Below, in pieces: positions 32,157-40,660 of a stretch of 53,657 bases of DNA (its first letter is position 1; each line of letters starts with the position of its first letter). Made by a program: the position numbers and the translations under genes. Source of the DNA: Mycobacterium asiaticum (GTDB taxonomy: Bacteria; Actinomycetota; Actinomycetes; Mycobacteriales; Mycobacteriaceae). The notes beneath the pieces are model-generated. The model made no database searches. It was not told the DNA's origin and worked only from the letters and a program-made list of their open reading frames with translations. The DNA is taken from the NCBI RefSeq assembly GCF_001673635.1, contig NZ_LZMH01000012.1, positions 1-53,657 of the forward strand. Direction: 5' to 3'.

Positions 32157-32900
32157 ATGACCCAGATCGCCTTCGTGGCCTACCCGGGATTCACCGCCCT
32201 GGACATGATCGGCCCCTATGAGGTGTTGCGCCAATTACCGGACGCCGACGTGCGGTTCGTCTGGCACGAACCCGGACCGATCACCGCCGACTCCGGGGTA
32301 CTGGTACTGGGCGCCACCCACTCCCTGGCCGAAACGCCTTCGCCCGACGTGGTTCTGGTGCCGGGTGGCCCGGCGACTCCGGTGCATGCCCGCGACGAGA
32401 AACTGCTCGAGTGGTTGCGTCAGGTCCACCAGACCGCGACGTGGACCACCTCGGTGTGTTCGGGTTCGGTGATCCTGGCCGCCGCCGGGTTGCTGCAGGA
32501 CAAGCGCGCCACCTCGCACTGGGTCGCGCTGCCGGTGCTGAAGACGTTCGGCGTCATCCCGGTGGATGACGAGCGGATTGTGCACCAGGACAAGGTAATC
32601 ACCAGCGCCGGGGTATCGGCGGGCATCGACCTCGGGCTATGGCTTGCCGGGCAGATCGGCGGCGAGGGCCGCGCGAAAGCGATCCAGCTGGCCATCGAAT
32701 ACGACCCGCAGCCTCCGTACGACTCGGGCCACATGTCCAAGGCATCGGTGAGCACCAAGGCCGCCGCAACCGCTTTATTGTCCAAGGACAGCCTGAAGCC
32801 GGCCAACCTCAAGGCCGCCACCCTGCTGGCCTGGGAACAGGCCATTTCGGCGGTTCGATCCCGGCGGCGCAAGCGGCAACCGGTGGGTAGTTCGACCTAG
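32157..32900 (+). CDS. DJ-1/PfpI family protein (isonitrile hydratase-like), Rv1930c-like
   Basis: The start is ATG32157 after GAGGAG. This 247-residue protein has a DJ-1/PfpI fold: AFVAYPGFTALDMIGPYEVL at the N-terminus, the nucleophile Cys in TTSVCSGSVILAAAGLL near residue 100, and TSAGVSAGIDLGLWLAG. This pattern resembles isonitrile hydratase (InhA of Pseudomonas) more than peptidase or glyoxalase members. The C-terminal ~50 residues (ATALLSKDSLKPANLKAATL) extend beyond that fold and end in a basic RRRKRQ. It is longer than Rv1930c (174 aa from memory). Confidence 0.85.
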   Translation: MTQIAFVAYPGFTALDMIGPYEVLRQLPDADVRFVWHEPGPITADSGVLVLGATHSLAETPSPDVVLVPGGPATPVHARDEKLLEWLRQVHQTATWTTSVCSGSVILAAAGLLQDKRATSHWVALPVLKTFGVIPVDDERIVHQDKVITSAGVSAGIDLGLWLAGQIGGEGRAKAIQLAIEYDPQPPYDSGHMSKASVSTKAAATALLSKDSLKPANLKAATLLAWEQAISAVRSRRRKRQPVGSST

Positions 32901-32919
32901 AAGCGGGACCCGTATCCGG

Positions 32920-33396
32920 TCAGGCTTTGGGTGCGGCGATTTTGTCGGTGGCAAGCTTGCCGCCCGCGCGCATCCATTCCGCGACCACCCGCGGCGCATC
33001 GCGGTTCGGGTTGTAGATGTCCTCTTCACTGGAGAACAATCCGTCACCGGCGTAGACCAACCGGGTCCAGTTCGGGAACCAGAACGGCTCGCCGTTCGGA
33101 TCGGTCGGATGGTCGAGGAGGTTCTTGATCATGATGACGACGGCGTCGTTGTCCTCGTCGAAGGCGATCCACTCCGACGGAAACCGCATGTGCGGAAACG
33201 GCGCCATCACGTCGACGATCCACTCGCGCACCGCCTCACGGCCATGGAAGACTCCATAGTGGTGTTCGGTGTAGACGACGTCTTCGGTGAAGAGGTCCGC
33301 GAAAGGGCGCCAGTCCCCGGACGCGGAACACCCCGCGGCGACCTCGGTGTAGTGGTTGACAGCTTCTTCGATCTCTATTTTGGCGAACTTGCCCAT
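32920..33396 (-). CDS. SnoaL/NTF2-like protein
   Basis: The start is the ATG at 33396 (MGKFAKIEIEEAVNHYTEVA); the longer frame crosses the divergent SDR start. The 158-residue cone-shaped NTF2-like domain has DWRPFADLFTEDVVYTEHHY, FHGREAVREWIVDVM and FPNWTRLVYAGDGLFSSEED. Family members include small-molecule isomerases, hydrolases and hydroxylases without a shared motif, so no reaction can be assigned. It is divergent from the SDR at 33416 with only 19 bp between starts, so their promoters must overlap or lie within each other's coding sequence. It corresponds in place to Rv1929c but may not be orthologous. Confidence 0.75.
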   Translation of the reverse strand: MGKFAKIEIEEAVNHYTEVAAGCSASGDWRPFADLFTEDVVYTEHHYGVFHGREAVREWIVDVMAPFPHMRFPSEWIAFDEDNDAVVIMIKNLLDHPTDPNGEPFWFPNWTRLVYAGDGLFSSEEDIYNPNRDAPRVVAEWMRAGGKLATDKIAAPKA

Positions 33397-33415
33397 ACCG
33401 GACACACTAGAGCGT

Positions 33416-34183
33416 ATGAGCGTCTTGGACCTGTTCGACCTGCGCGGCAAGAGGGCCCTGGTGACGGGTGCATCCAGCGGCATCGGCAAGAAGGTGGCCC
33501 TGGCTTACGTCGAGGCCGGCGCCGAAGTAGCAGTCGCGGCAAGGCATTTGGACGCCCTGGAGCAATTGGCCGACGAGATCGCGGCGGCGGGCGGACGGGC
33601 GGTGCCCATCGCCTGTGATGTCACCCGCGAAGAGCAGGTGAGCGCCATGGTCGACACGGTCGTCGCGGAGCTGGGTGGCATCGACATCGCCGTGTGCAAT
33701 GCCGGCATCGTGTCGGTGACGCCGATGCTGGACATGTCGCTCGAGGAGTTCGAGCGAATTCAGAGCACGAATGTGACCGGCGTCTTCCTGACCGCGCGGA
33801 CCGCGGCCCAGGCGATGATCAGCCAGGGACGGGGCGGGTCGATCATCACCACCGCCTCGATGTCGGGGCACATCATCAACATTCCGCAGCAGGTGGGCCA
33901 CTACTGTGCCTCCAAGGCGGCGGTAATTCACCTGACCAAGGCCATGGCGGTCGAGTTCGCCCCGTATGACATCCGGGTCAACGCCGTCAGCCCGGGCTAC
34001 ATCCTCACCGAACTCGTCGAACCGCTGGCGGAGTACCACCGCCAGTGGGAGCCGAAGATCCCGATGGGACGGATCGGCCGGCCCGAGGAACTCACCGGTC
34101 TTTACCTCTACCTGGCCAGCGCGGCTTCGAGCTACATGACCGGCTCCGATGTGGTGATCGACGGTGGCTACACCTGCCCCTGA
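33416..34183 (+). CDS. Short-chain dehydrogenase/reductase, Rv1928c-like
   Basis: This classical SDR of 255 residues begins at ATG33416. It has the cofactor loop TGASSGIG near 18-25, VAARHLD at the end of the second strand (Arg suggesting NADP(H)), CNAG, Ser in ITTASMSGH and the catalytic pair in YCASK. DGGYTCP at the C-terminus is standard. It overlaps the downstream Cys-rich gene by 20 bp. The length is identical to Rv1928c as I remember it. The substrate is unknown. Confidence 0.88.
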   Translation: MSVLDLFDLRGKRALVTGASSGIGKKVALAYVEAGAEVAVAARHLDALEQLADEIAAAGGRAVPIACDVTREEQVSAMVDTVVAELGGIDIAVCNAGIVSVTPMLDMSLEEFERIQSTNVTGVFLTARTAAQAMISQGRGGSIITTASMSGHIINIPQQVGHYCASKAAVIHLTKAMAVEFAPYDIRVNAVSPGYILTELVEPLAEYHRQWEPKIPMGRIGRPEELTGLYLYLASAASSYMTGSDVVIDGGYTCP

Positions 34184-34598
34184 GCCGGGCGCGGCCCAAT
34201 TCTCCTGCGCAGTCTGCGGCGAACCGGCGGGCAGCGTCCGGTTCGTCACCCCTGCCGACGCGCTGGCGGACGACACCAGGCCGGCGCTGCAGGCGCTGGT
34301 CGAACTCGACGTGCTGGAACGGCCCGGCTGGCAGGCGGCCCTCTTGGTGGACACGTTCTTCGGCGCCGCCACGCACCCCGTCTCCAGCGAGAGCGTGGAA
34401 TGGCTGGTGTACGCGATCGCGGACGCCGACGCCGCGGCCCTCTACCGAATGGGCTACGCCTACGCGCCCTTTCACTGTCCCGACTGCCCGGCGTGCTACT
34501 GCGGGAAGCACTGGGACTGGCGAGAATTCGACGACGACCCGTTCAGCGGCATCGAAGGCAACTGTCCCCGTGGGCATTTCCGTGTGCTGTCCTACTGA
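34164..34598 (+). CDS. Cys-rich putative zinc-binding protein (144 aa)
   Basis: Translation from GTG34164 overlaps the SDR 3' end by 20 bp. The protein has an N-terminal pair FSCAVCGEP and a C-terminal cluster HCPDCPACYCGKHWDW followed by NCPRGH. These CxxC and CxxCxxCxC/H groups suggest one or two zinc sites. The central part is helical with no known motif. No membrane segment or signal peptide is present. I do not recognise the family; the coupling to the SDR suggests shared expression rather than function. It is convergent with, and overlaps by 7 bp, the DUF2071 gene. Confidence 0.7.
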   Translation: MATPAPEPGAAQFSCAVCGEPAGSVRFVTPADALADDTRPALQALVELDVLERPGWQAALLVDTFFGAATHPVSSESVEWLVYAIADADAAALYRMGYAYAPFHCPDCPACYCGKHWDWREFDDDPFSGIEGNCPRGHFRVLSY

Positions 34599-35365
34599 AC
34601 CAGGCAGGGCCGGCCGAAAAATGTTCGAACGCCGGCGGAATACGCCGCCCGTAACCGATCGCCGCACGACGTGACACCCGCCGCGGCGACGAGTTCGTCA
34701 CGTAGTTCCACGACCTCGGCCACCCGCAGCGGCCATGCGTCGTGTTCGTTGGGAACCCACCAGGTACGGCCGGCCTTGCGGGTGTGGGCTCCCCACCGGG
34801 CAGTGAGCCACACTTCCAGCGGTGTCGGCTCGATCACCTCACCGACGTTGACAGTCACCAGGCTGCGTAGCCCGCGCCGCGGCCAGCGCCGCACGCTGTG
34901 GTAGGTGATCTGGTTGCCCGAGCGGGTCATTCGCATTTTCGCCCAGGTGTACGGGATGCCCAGGCCGATGCGGGTGACGGGCACGACCGCCAGCCGGGCG
35001 GTTTCGAGCGACCGGAACAGCACCCCGTGCCGCCCGGCATCGTCGACCGAGTAGAGCCGGACGTTCGTCTCGAGGAACCGGCCGAAGTATGGAAGCGGTA
35101 CCGCGGTACCGAGTTTCGTGCCGGCCATGGCGAACGGGACCAGTCCGACATAAGTGTTTCCGTCGGCGAAGACGTCGGGACGTGTCCCCGGCGGGTAAAG
35201 GTGGGCGATGCCGTCCGGGTTCACCGGCCAATGCACAAACGTCAGATTCGACCAGTGCTGGTCGAAGGTGACGGGAGGCGGCAGTGGCGGTGCGGTAGCC
35301 GGATAGCCCGCGAGATCCGGTGCATCCTCAGATCCGAAACCGGGGAGTTCAGGCACGACGGGCAT
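34592..35365 (-). CDS. DUF2071/YqjF-like conserved protein, Rv1927-like
   Basis: This 257-residue protein has the DUF2071 hallmarks: QHWSNLTFVHWPVNP, then HLYPPGTRPDVFADGNTYVG, VPFAMAGTKL, FLETNVRLYSVDDAGRHGVL and a long C-terminal beta-rich part with TWWVPNEHDAWPLRVAEVV. It is related in fold to acetoacetate decarboxylase-like domains, but no activity is known. The length equals that of Rv1927. In H37Rv mpt63 (Rv1926c) lies next; here only 107 bp separate it from fadD31 and mpt63 is absent. Confidence 0.8.
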   Translation of the reverse strand: MPVVPELPGFGSEDAPDLAGYPATAPPLPPPVTFDQHWSNLTFVHWPVNPDGIAHLYPPGTRPDVFADGNTYVGLVPFAMAGTKLGTAVPLPYFGRFLETNVRLYSVDDAGRHGVLFRSLETARLAVVPVTRIGLGIPYTWAKMRMTRSGNQITYHSVRRWPRRGLRSLVTVNVGEVIEPTPLEVWLTARWGAHTRKAGRTWWVPNEHDAWPLRVAEVVELRDELVAAAGVTSCGDRLRAAYSAGVRTFFGRPCLVQ

Positions 35366-35472
35366 CGCACCATCGTGTCACCCAGCGCGGACCTTGATGA
35401 GCTGTTGGGCCGCTGCGCTGGATTCAATCCCCCGAACATACTGGGACGGTGCCACCGGCCAGTGGATGGCGA

Positions 35473-37311
35473 CTAATGACTGCCCAGAACATTGTCGAGG
35501 TATGCGGCCCGGCAGGCCACCCGCGCCAGCTTGCCGCTGGTAGTGCGAGGAATCGCGCCAGCGGGCAGAAAACGCACGTCGGTGAGGGACAATCCGTGCC
35601 GCTCCTGCACCGCCACGCGGATGGCCTCGACCGCGGTTTTCGGGTCGACGCGACTGGTGCCCGTTGCGCGCTCGGCGATGACCACCAGGCCTTGACCGTC
35701 AGCCTCGGGCACCGCGAATGCCGTGACGTATCCCTTCCGCACCATCGGCGAGGCCGCCGCGACGGTGGCCTCGATGTCCTGCGGATAGTAATTCTGTCCA
35801 TCGATCGTCACCAGGTCGGCGATCCGGCCGACGACATAGATCTCGCCATCCAGGTACACCGCCAAATCGCCGGTGCGCAACCAATTTCCGTCGATGTGCG
35901 CGCCGGCGGCGTGGCTGCCGTCCGGCAGCACCGATCGCAGTTTGGCGCCGAAGGTCTCGCGGGTCTGTTCGGGCCGGCCCCAGTAGCCGCGCCCGACGTT
36001 GTCGCCCTGCAGCCATGGTTCGCCTACCCGGCCGTCCGGCAACTCGGCACCGGTGTCGGGATCGACGATCACTGCCCACAGGCTTCGCGCGGGCTGACCG
36101 CACGACACGTGGACCATCGCCTTCGGGTCGTCCGCGGCGACCCGAACGGCCTCGCCCGCTCCCAGCCGCTCGCGGTCCAGATACACCACGGACGTCTGGG
36201 CGTCGTGGTCGATCGTGGCGATCATCAGCGTCGCCTCGGCGATGCCATAGGAGGGTTTGAACGCCGTGCGCGGTAATCCGAAGGGCACGAACGCATTGTT
36301 GAATGCGTCGACAGCGTCGATGCTGACCGGCTCCGAACCGATGATCAGCACGACATTGCTCAGATCGACGTCGTCGCCGTCGGCTGGGCGTCCCCGTTGG
36401 GCCGCCCATTCATAAGCGAAGTTCGGCGCCGCGGTCACCACCTGTCCGGTCCGCGACCCGTCCGACAGCGCCTGGATCCACCGCTGCGGTCGTCGCACAA
36501 ACGCGGTCGGCGACATCAGCGTGGTGTGTCCGCCGTACACCGTGGGAAAGCCGATCATCGACAGGCCCATGTCGTGGTAGAGCGGTAACCAGCTGACGCC
36601 GTGGGTGTTTCGGTTCAGCAGGTCGATCGACAGGATCATCTGGGCCAGGTTGGTGGCGACCGCTCGATGGGTGATCTCGACGCCGATCGGCGGGCGGGTC
36701 GCTCCCGAGGTGTACTGCAAATATGACACGGCGTCCATATCCAGGTGGACGGGGACGAACGACTCCTGCGCCGAGTCGGGTATCTCGTCGATGACGAGCA
36801 CCGCCGGCTTGGGCAGGTCGGGCAGCGTGGCCAGGAAGTCTTCGATACCCGCCCGGGCCGCGGCGGTGGTCAGGACGACCGACGGCCGCGAATCCCGCAG
36901 CGCCGTTTGCAGGCGTTCGGCATGGCCGGGCAGTTCCGGGGCGAACAGCGGCACCGCCACGGAGCCGGCTTTGATCGCGGCGTAGTAGCCGGCCACCCAG
37001 TCGATGCTCTGTGGCGCCAGGATGGCCACCCGGTCGCCGGGACCGGCTAGCTGCTGGATCTGTGCGCTGATGGCGCGCAGCCGGACCCCGAACCGGTCCC
37101 AGGTCACTTCGAGGGCGCGTCCCTCCCCCGATCCGGTGTAGTCGAGGAAGCGATAGGCGATCTCCCCGCCGACGTACTTGATGTTGCGGTCGATCAACGA
37201 GATCAGGGTGGTTTCCGGTGGCAACGCGATGTTGCCGTCGGCGTCCAGACAGTCCTCGATCTGCAGCAGGCCTTCGCGCACTGCCTGCCCGGACCGGACG
37301 CCGCCATTCAT
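35473..37311 (-). CDS. fadD31: Fatty-acyl-AMP ligase FadD31
   Basis: This 612-residue adenylate-forming enzyme of the FAAL class activates a fatty acid as acyl-AMP, usually for transfer to a polyketide synthase. Visible motifs are VSYLQYTSGATRPPIGVEIT (P-loop A3), GVSWLPLYHDMGLSMIGFP (FAAL-typical LPxYHDMGL), KPSYGIAEATLM and GNWLRTGDLAVYLDGEIYVV, followed by GRIADLVTIDGQNYYPQDIE. The FAAL insertion region appears present. No PKS gene is near. It follows Rv1925 in place and length (620 aa). Confidence 0.92.
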   Translation of the reverse strand: MNGGVRSGQAVREGLLQIEDCLDADGNIALPPETTLISLIDRNIKYVGGEIAYRFLDYTGSGEGRALEVTWDRFGVRLRAISAQIQQLAGPGDRVAILAPQSIDWVAGYYAAIKAGSVAVPLFAPELPGHAERLQTALRDSRPSVVLTTAAARAGIEDFLATLPDLPKPAVLVIDEIPDSAQESFVPVHLDMDAVSYLQYTSGATRPPIGVEITHRAVATNLAQMILSIDLLNRNTHGVSWLPLYHDMGLSMIGFPTVYGGHTTLMSPTAFVRRPQRWIQALSDGSRTGQVVTAAPNFAYEWAAQRGRPADGDDVDLSNVVLIIGSEPVSIDAVDAFNNAFVPFGLPRTAFKPSYGIAEATLMIATIDHDAQTSVVYLDRERLGAGEAVRVAADDPKAMVHVSCGQPARSLWAVIVDPDTGAELPDGRVGEPWLQGDNVGRGYWGRPEQTRETFGAKLRSVLPDGSHAAGAHIDGNWLRTGDLAVYLDGEIYVVGRIADLVTIDGQNYYPQDIEATVAAASPMVRKGYVTAFAVPEADGQGLVVIAERATGTSRVDPKTAVEAIRVAVQERHGLSLTDVRFLPAGAIPRTTSGKLARVACRAAYLDNVLGSH

Positions 37312-37487
37312 GCCCGCAGTCTATAAACCTTGTCGAGGCGAGCCGGGCACCCGCGGGTGTGGTTCTGGTTACCTGTCACCGGGCGCGGGCGGCCATGTTT
37401 TCGGTGTGACGAGGGTGCGCACAATGCCACCCGCACCGGCGTGTCGCCGTCCAACTGCGCACGCTCGCGCAGCTGTCGGGGCGCCCG

Positions 37488-38765
37488 TCACTCCCCAGCG
37501 GCGGGTTCCTGCTCGTCCGGGTCATAGAACGGCGCACCGAAGTGCGGCACCTCCAGCGGTCCCTCATTGCGCGCCGTGTTGACGGCGCTGGTCAGCAGCG
37601 GGGCCAGCCCGGCGAATGACCCGACGTCGAACAGCAGCAGCGTCAGCAGCCGGTTGTGCACGTAGCCGAACGAGCTGCCAGATTCCGGATCGGCCCAACC
37701 GACGGTGCCGCCGAGCCCGATGTGGCCGTAGCCCTCCAAAAAGCCTGGCACCGGCGATGATTGGTAACCCTGGTGGTAGGTGAACGGCAGACCGAGGTTC
37801 AGATCCGGCCACAGCTCGGCTTTGCCCTTCATGCTGGCCACCGCTTCCGACGACAGCAGCCTGGTGTCGTCGATCACGCCGTCGTTGGCCAGCACCGCGT
37901 ACGTCTTGGCGAGAGCACGCGCGGTCACCACCCCGTTGACCGCCGGCAGTTCACCATCGAGGAACGGCATGTCATCCTGCAGCATCCCCATGATGCCCGG
38001 GAAATAGATGGATCCGAGCAGGCCGGAGAACGACAGCCCCGCCACCTTGGGCGCGATGAAGTCCAGTAGCGGGGTCGGAATCTTGGCCTGAGGCAACAGC
38101 GTCTGCGCAGCCTTGGTGGGTGACTCGGCCGGCGGGCGCCCCAGGTGCAGACCGTCGGTGTTCAGCGGGCGCGCGAGTTCCTCACGGAACAGTTCTCGCA
38201 TCCCTTTGCCGGTCACCGCGCGGGCCAGCCCGGACAGCAACCATCCGTAGGTGATGGCGTGGTAGGCCATCTTGCCGTGTGCGTGGTCCACCGGGGCCGC
38301 GGCCAGGCGTTCCTCCATGCGCAGGTGGTCCATGATGGTGTCTTTGTCGACGCCTTTGAGGTGGGACAGTCCCGCGCGATGCCGCAACACGTCGCTGACA
38401 GTGATCTCGTCCTTGCCGTTGACCCCGAACTCGGGCCAGTACGTGGCGACCGGCTCGTCGTAGGCAAGCATCCCGCGGTCGACGAGCAGATGAATGATGG
38501 TGGCCGCCAACCCTTTTGTCGCGGAGAACACCATGGCACCGGTGTCGGCGGTCCAGGGCACGTCACCCTTGCGATCGGAGTATCCCGTCCATACATCGAC
38601 CACCTGCCGGCCGTCGATGTAGACCGACAGCGCTCCGCCGCCGAACATGCGTCCGGGGTATAGCCCGGCGAATGCGCGGATCACATTCAGGAACCGTGAG
38701 TCGCAGGCTCCCTGCACTCCGGACGGAAGCCCATTGTCGGCGGTGAGAACGGACGGTTGCGCCAT
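37488..38765 (-). CDS. lipD: Beta-lactamase-fold serine esterase, LipD-like
   Basis: The start is the ATG at 38765 (MAQPSVLTADNGLP); upstream in-frame sequence belongs to the shadow of the next gene. The 425-residue serine hydrolase belongs to the class C beta-lactamase/EstB family, with the nucleophile in FSATKG (Ser81, Lys84), LRHRAGLSHL, a Tyr motif in YHAITYGWLL and GHIGLGGTVGWADPESG near the C-terminus. These proteins usually act as esterases. Rv1923 LipD (446 aa) is reported as a lipase. No signal peptide is seen. Confidence 0.85.
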   Translation of the reverse strand: MAQPSVLTADNGLPSGVQGACDSRFLNVIRAFAGLYPGRMFGGGALSVYIDGRQVVDVWTGYSDRKGDVPWTADTGAMVFSATKGLAATIIHLLVDRGMLAYDEPVATYWPEFGVNGKDEITVSDVLRHRAGLSHLKGVDKDTIMDHLRMEERLAAAPVDHAHGKMAYHAITYGWLLSGLARAVTGKGMRELFREELARPLNTDGLHLGRPPAESPTKAAQTLLPQAKIPTPLLDFIAPKVAGLSFSGLLGSIYFPGIMGMLQDDMPFLDGELPAVNGVVTARALAKTYAVLANDGVIDDTRLLSSEAVASMKGKAELWPDLNLGLPFTYHQGYQSSPVPGFLEGYGHIGLGGTVGWADPESGSSFGYVHNRLLTLLLFDVGSFAGLAPLLTSAVNTARNEGPLEVPHFGAPFYDPDEQEPAAGE

Positions 38766-38851
38766 ACCGTGAATGATTACAGTTCCCCCGGCGGCAAGGG
38801 CAGCGGAATCGCGATTTTGTTTGCCGGCGTCGGCTGCATCCACGACTTCGG

Positions 38852-39946
38852 CTACATCCAGATGTGGCCCAGCGCGTCGGCAAGGGCTTCGGGGTCCTGA
38901 TTGTCGACGTTGCAACTGATCGCCACCGCGGTGCGTCGGTCGCTGCTGACACGGAACGCACTGACGAACCCCGCCCAGCCGCCGTCGTGATCGAGCATGC
39001 CGTTGGCGAGCGAGAAGATGCCCGCGCCATAACGGTCGCCGCCGCCGGGTTCGGTTTGCACCGCGCCGGCCAGTTGCGCATCCAGGAGCTGAGGACCCCC
39101 CACCTTGCCGGTGCGGTAATTGTCGGCCCACCGCACCAGTTCTGACGGGCTGGTCTGAATGCCGCCGTCGCCGATCTGCTCCCATTTCGCCTCGGCGACC
39201 CGGCCATCACCGGTGTACGACAGCGCCTTGTTCGGGATGCTTGCGACGGGGTCCATCACCATGGTGAGGCCCAGCGGTTCGAAGATCTGGGCGCGCAGGT
39301 AATCGGGCAGCGGTTGCCCGGACACCCGGTGCACGATCTCGCCGAGCAGCAAATAGTTCGAGTTCGAGTACTGGTAGCGGGCGCCGGGCTTGAACACCAA
39401 TTCCGGCGCGCCGACCAGGGCCTGCAACGCCTGGGCTTGCGTGGTGCGGTCGGCGTAGCTGAAGCCTTGGTCCTGCAGCAGTCCGATGTAGTCGGGAATC
39501 CCGCTGGCCTGGTGCATCATCTGCGCGAGGGTGACGCCGGCTGCCCACGGGGGCATCTCTGGCATGTATTGGGCCAGTGAGTCGTTGAGGGTGAGCTTGC
39601 CGGTATCGGCCAGTAGCAGGATCGCGGTCGCGGTGAACTGCTTGGACACCGAGGCGATGTCGAAGACGGTGTCCGCGGTGATCTTGGCGCTGATCGCCAG
39701 GTTTGCCAGTCCGGCCACCCCGGTCCAGGCGACCTTGCCCTCGACGCCGATGGCAGCCGAGCAGCCCGGCCCGTCGGGTTTGACCGCGGAGTCCAGAACG
39801 TTCTGGCTGCTACTCGCCTTCGCCGACGACGTTGTCGCGCTGGTGGCCGGAGCGGAGTTGTGCGCGCCGTGAGCGGTGCACGCTGCCAACAGAAGCGCGG
39901 CAGCCAGCGCGGATATCGTGCGGGCGCCCGGTGACGGAACATTCAA
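38852..39946 (-). CDS. Lipoprotein of the beta-lactamase/penicillin-binding fold, Rv1922-like
   Basis: The proposed start is TTG39946, because translation from there begins with a lipoprotein signal (NVPSPGARTISALAAALLLA, then AC; Cys23 in LLAAC). The much longer open frame upstream covers the divergent SRPBCC gene and is unlikely. The mature protein has SVSK (Ser99-Lys102), YSN in YQYSNSNYLLLG and a C-terminal DGGWAGFVSAF in the position of the KTG/HxG box. It is probably a cell-envelope D-amino peptidase- or esterase-like enzyme. Length 364 versus 371 for Rv1922. The start codon is uncertain. Confidence 0.78.
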   Translation of the reverse strand: MNVPSPGARTISALAAALLLAACTAHGAHNSAPATSATTSSAKASSSQNVLDSAVKPDGPGCSAAIGVEGKVAWTGVAGLANLAISAKITADTVFDIASVSKQFTATAILLLADTGKLTLNDSLAQYMPEMPPWAAGVTLAQMMHQASGIPDYIGLLQDQGFSYADRTTQAQALQALVGAPELVFKPGARYQYSNSNYLLLGEIVHRVSGQPLPDYLRAQIFEPLGLTMVMDPVASIPNKALSYTGDGRVAEAKWEQIGDGGIQTSPSELVRWADNYRTGKVGGPQLLDAQLAGAVQTEPGGGDRYGAGIFSLANGMLDHDGGWAGFVSAFRVSSDRRTAVAISCNVDNQDPEALADALGHIWM

Positions 39947-40038
39947 TTGTCTGCTCGAACCTGTCCTTCTGCTGGCCGGACGTGACAGTGCGGGAAAGAC
40001 TACGCGCTGCCGGCCGGCGTGCGGTGGTGCGCCACACC

Positions 40039-40100
40039 CGCGAGCAGACGCGAAAGCACCCGACACGCCGGGCGTGCGGGTGCTTTCGCGTCTGCTCGCG
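40039..40100. repeat. 62-bp near-perfect palindrome between divergent genes
   Basis: Arms 40039-40062 and 40077-40100 are perfect 24-bp inverted copies (cgcgagcagacgcgaaagca and four more bases). The 14-base centre is itself partly self-complementary (cacgcc/ggcgtg). It lies between the divergent starts at 39946 and 40190, so it is not at a gene end. Similar gcgagcagacgc-type palindromes recur in mycobacterial intergenic DNA, as I recall. Confidence 0.9.
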
Positions 40101-40189
40101 CAGCAAATTGGGGCCGCTCGCGAGGGCACGGTAGGGTACCCGGCAGCAACTGGGCCGTCGTCATTTGGGATCGTCACTTGGGAGTAGCC

Positions 40190-40657
40190 ATGTCGGGTCG
40201 AAAATTCTCGTTCGGAGTCAACAAGACCACCAGCGCGCCCCCCGCAACGGTGTTCCGCCTGGTTACCGACGGGGGGAACTGGTCGGCTTGGGCCAAGCCG
40301 ATCGTCGTCTCGTCCAGTTGGGTGCGCCAGGGTGATCCGGCTCCGGGCGGTGTCGGGGCTATTCGCAAGCTGGGGATGTGGCCGGTGTTCGTACAGGAAG
40401 AAACCGTCGAGTTCGAGCAGGACCGCCGGCACGTGTACAAACTCGTCGGCCCGCGCACACCCGTCAACGACTACATCGCCGAAGTGGTGCTGACGCCGAC
40501 GCCGTCGGGCGGCACCGAAATCAGCTGGAGCGGGTCCTTCGTGGAGAAGGCCCGCGGCACGGGCCCGGCGGCGCGCGTGGCAATGGGCGGGGCGGTGAAT
40601 TTCTTCGCCGGCAAGTTGGTGAAGGCGGCCGAGCGGGAAGCGGGCACGGCCCGATAA
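40190..40657 (+). CDS. SRPBCC (polyketide cyclase/START-like) family protein, Rv1919c-like
   Basis: The start is ATG40190 after GGGAG. This 155-residue helix-grip domain has the opening pattern NKTTSAPPATVFRLVTDGGN, a central WVRQGDPAPGGVGAIRKLG, then TEISWSGSFVEKARGTGP and a C-terminal helix NFFAGKLVKAAEREAG. SRPBCC domains bind hydrophobic ligands in a deep pocket; no catalytic residue can be assigned. It sits opposite the Rv1922-like gene across a large palindrome. Confidence 0.8.
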   Translation: MSGRKFSFGVNKTTSAPPATVFRLVTDGGNWSAWAKPIVVSSSWVRQGDPAPGGVGAIRKLGMWPVFVQEETVEFEQDRRHVYKLVGPRTPVNDYIAEVVLTPTPSGGTEISWSGSFVEKARGTGPAARVAMGGAVNFFAGKLVKAAEREAGTAR

Positions 40658-40660
40658 CGA

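Noticed and set aside
36730..36745. A further gtccata-type match to the Mce3R motif
   Set aside because: It lies inside fadD31 coding sequence, matches only the core and is not near a promoter.
38852..40432. A 526-residue version of the Rv1922-like protein
   Set aside because: The upstream 162 residues cover the divergent SRPBCC gene and the palindrome. Starting at TTG39946 gives a proper lipoprotein signal.
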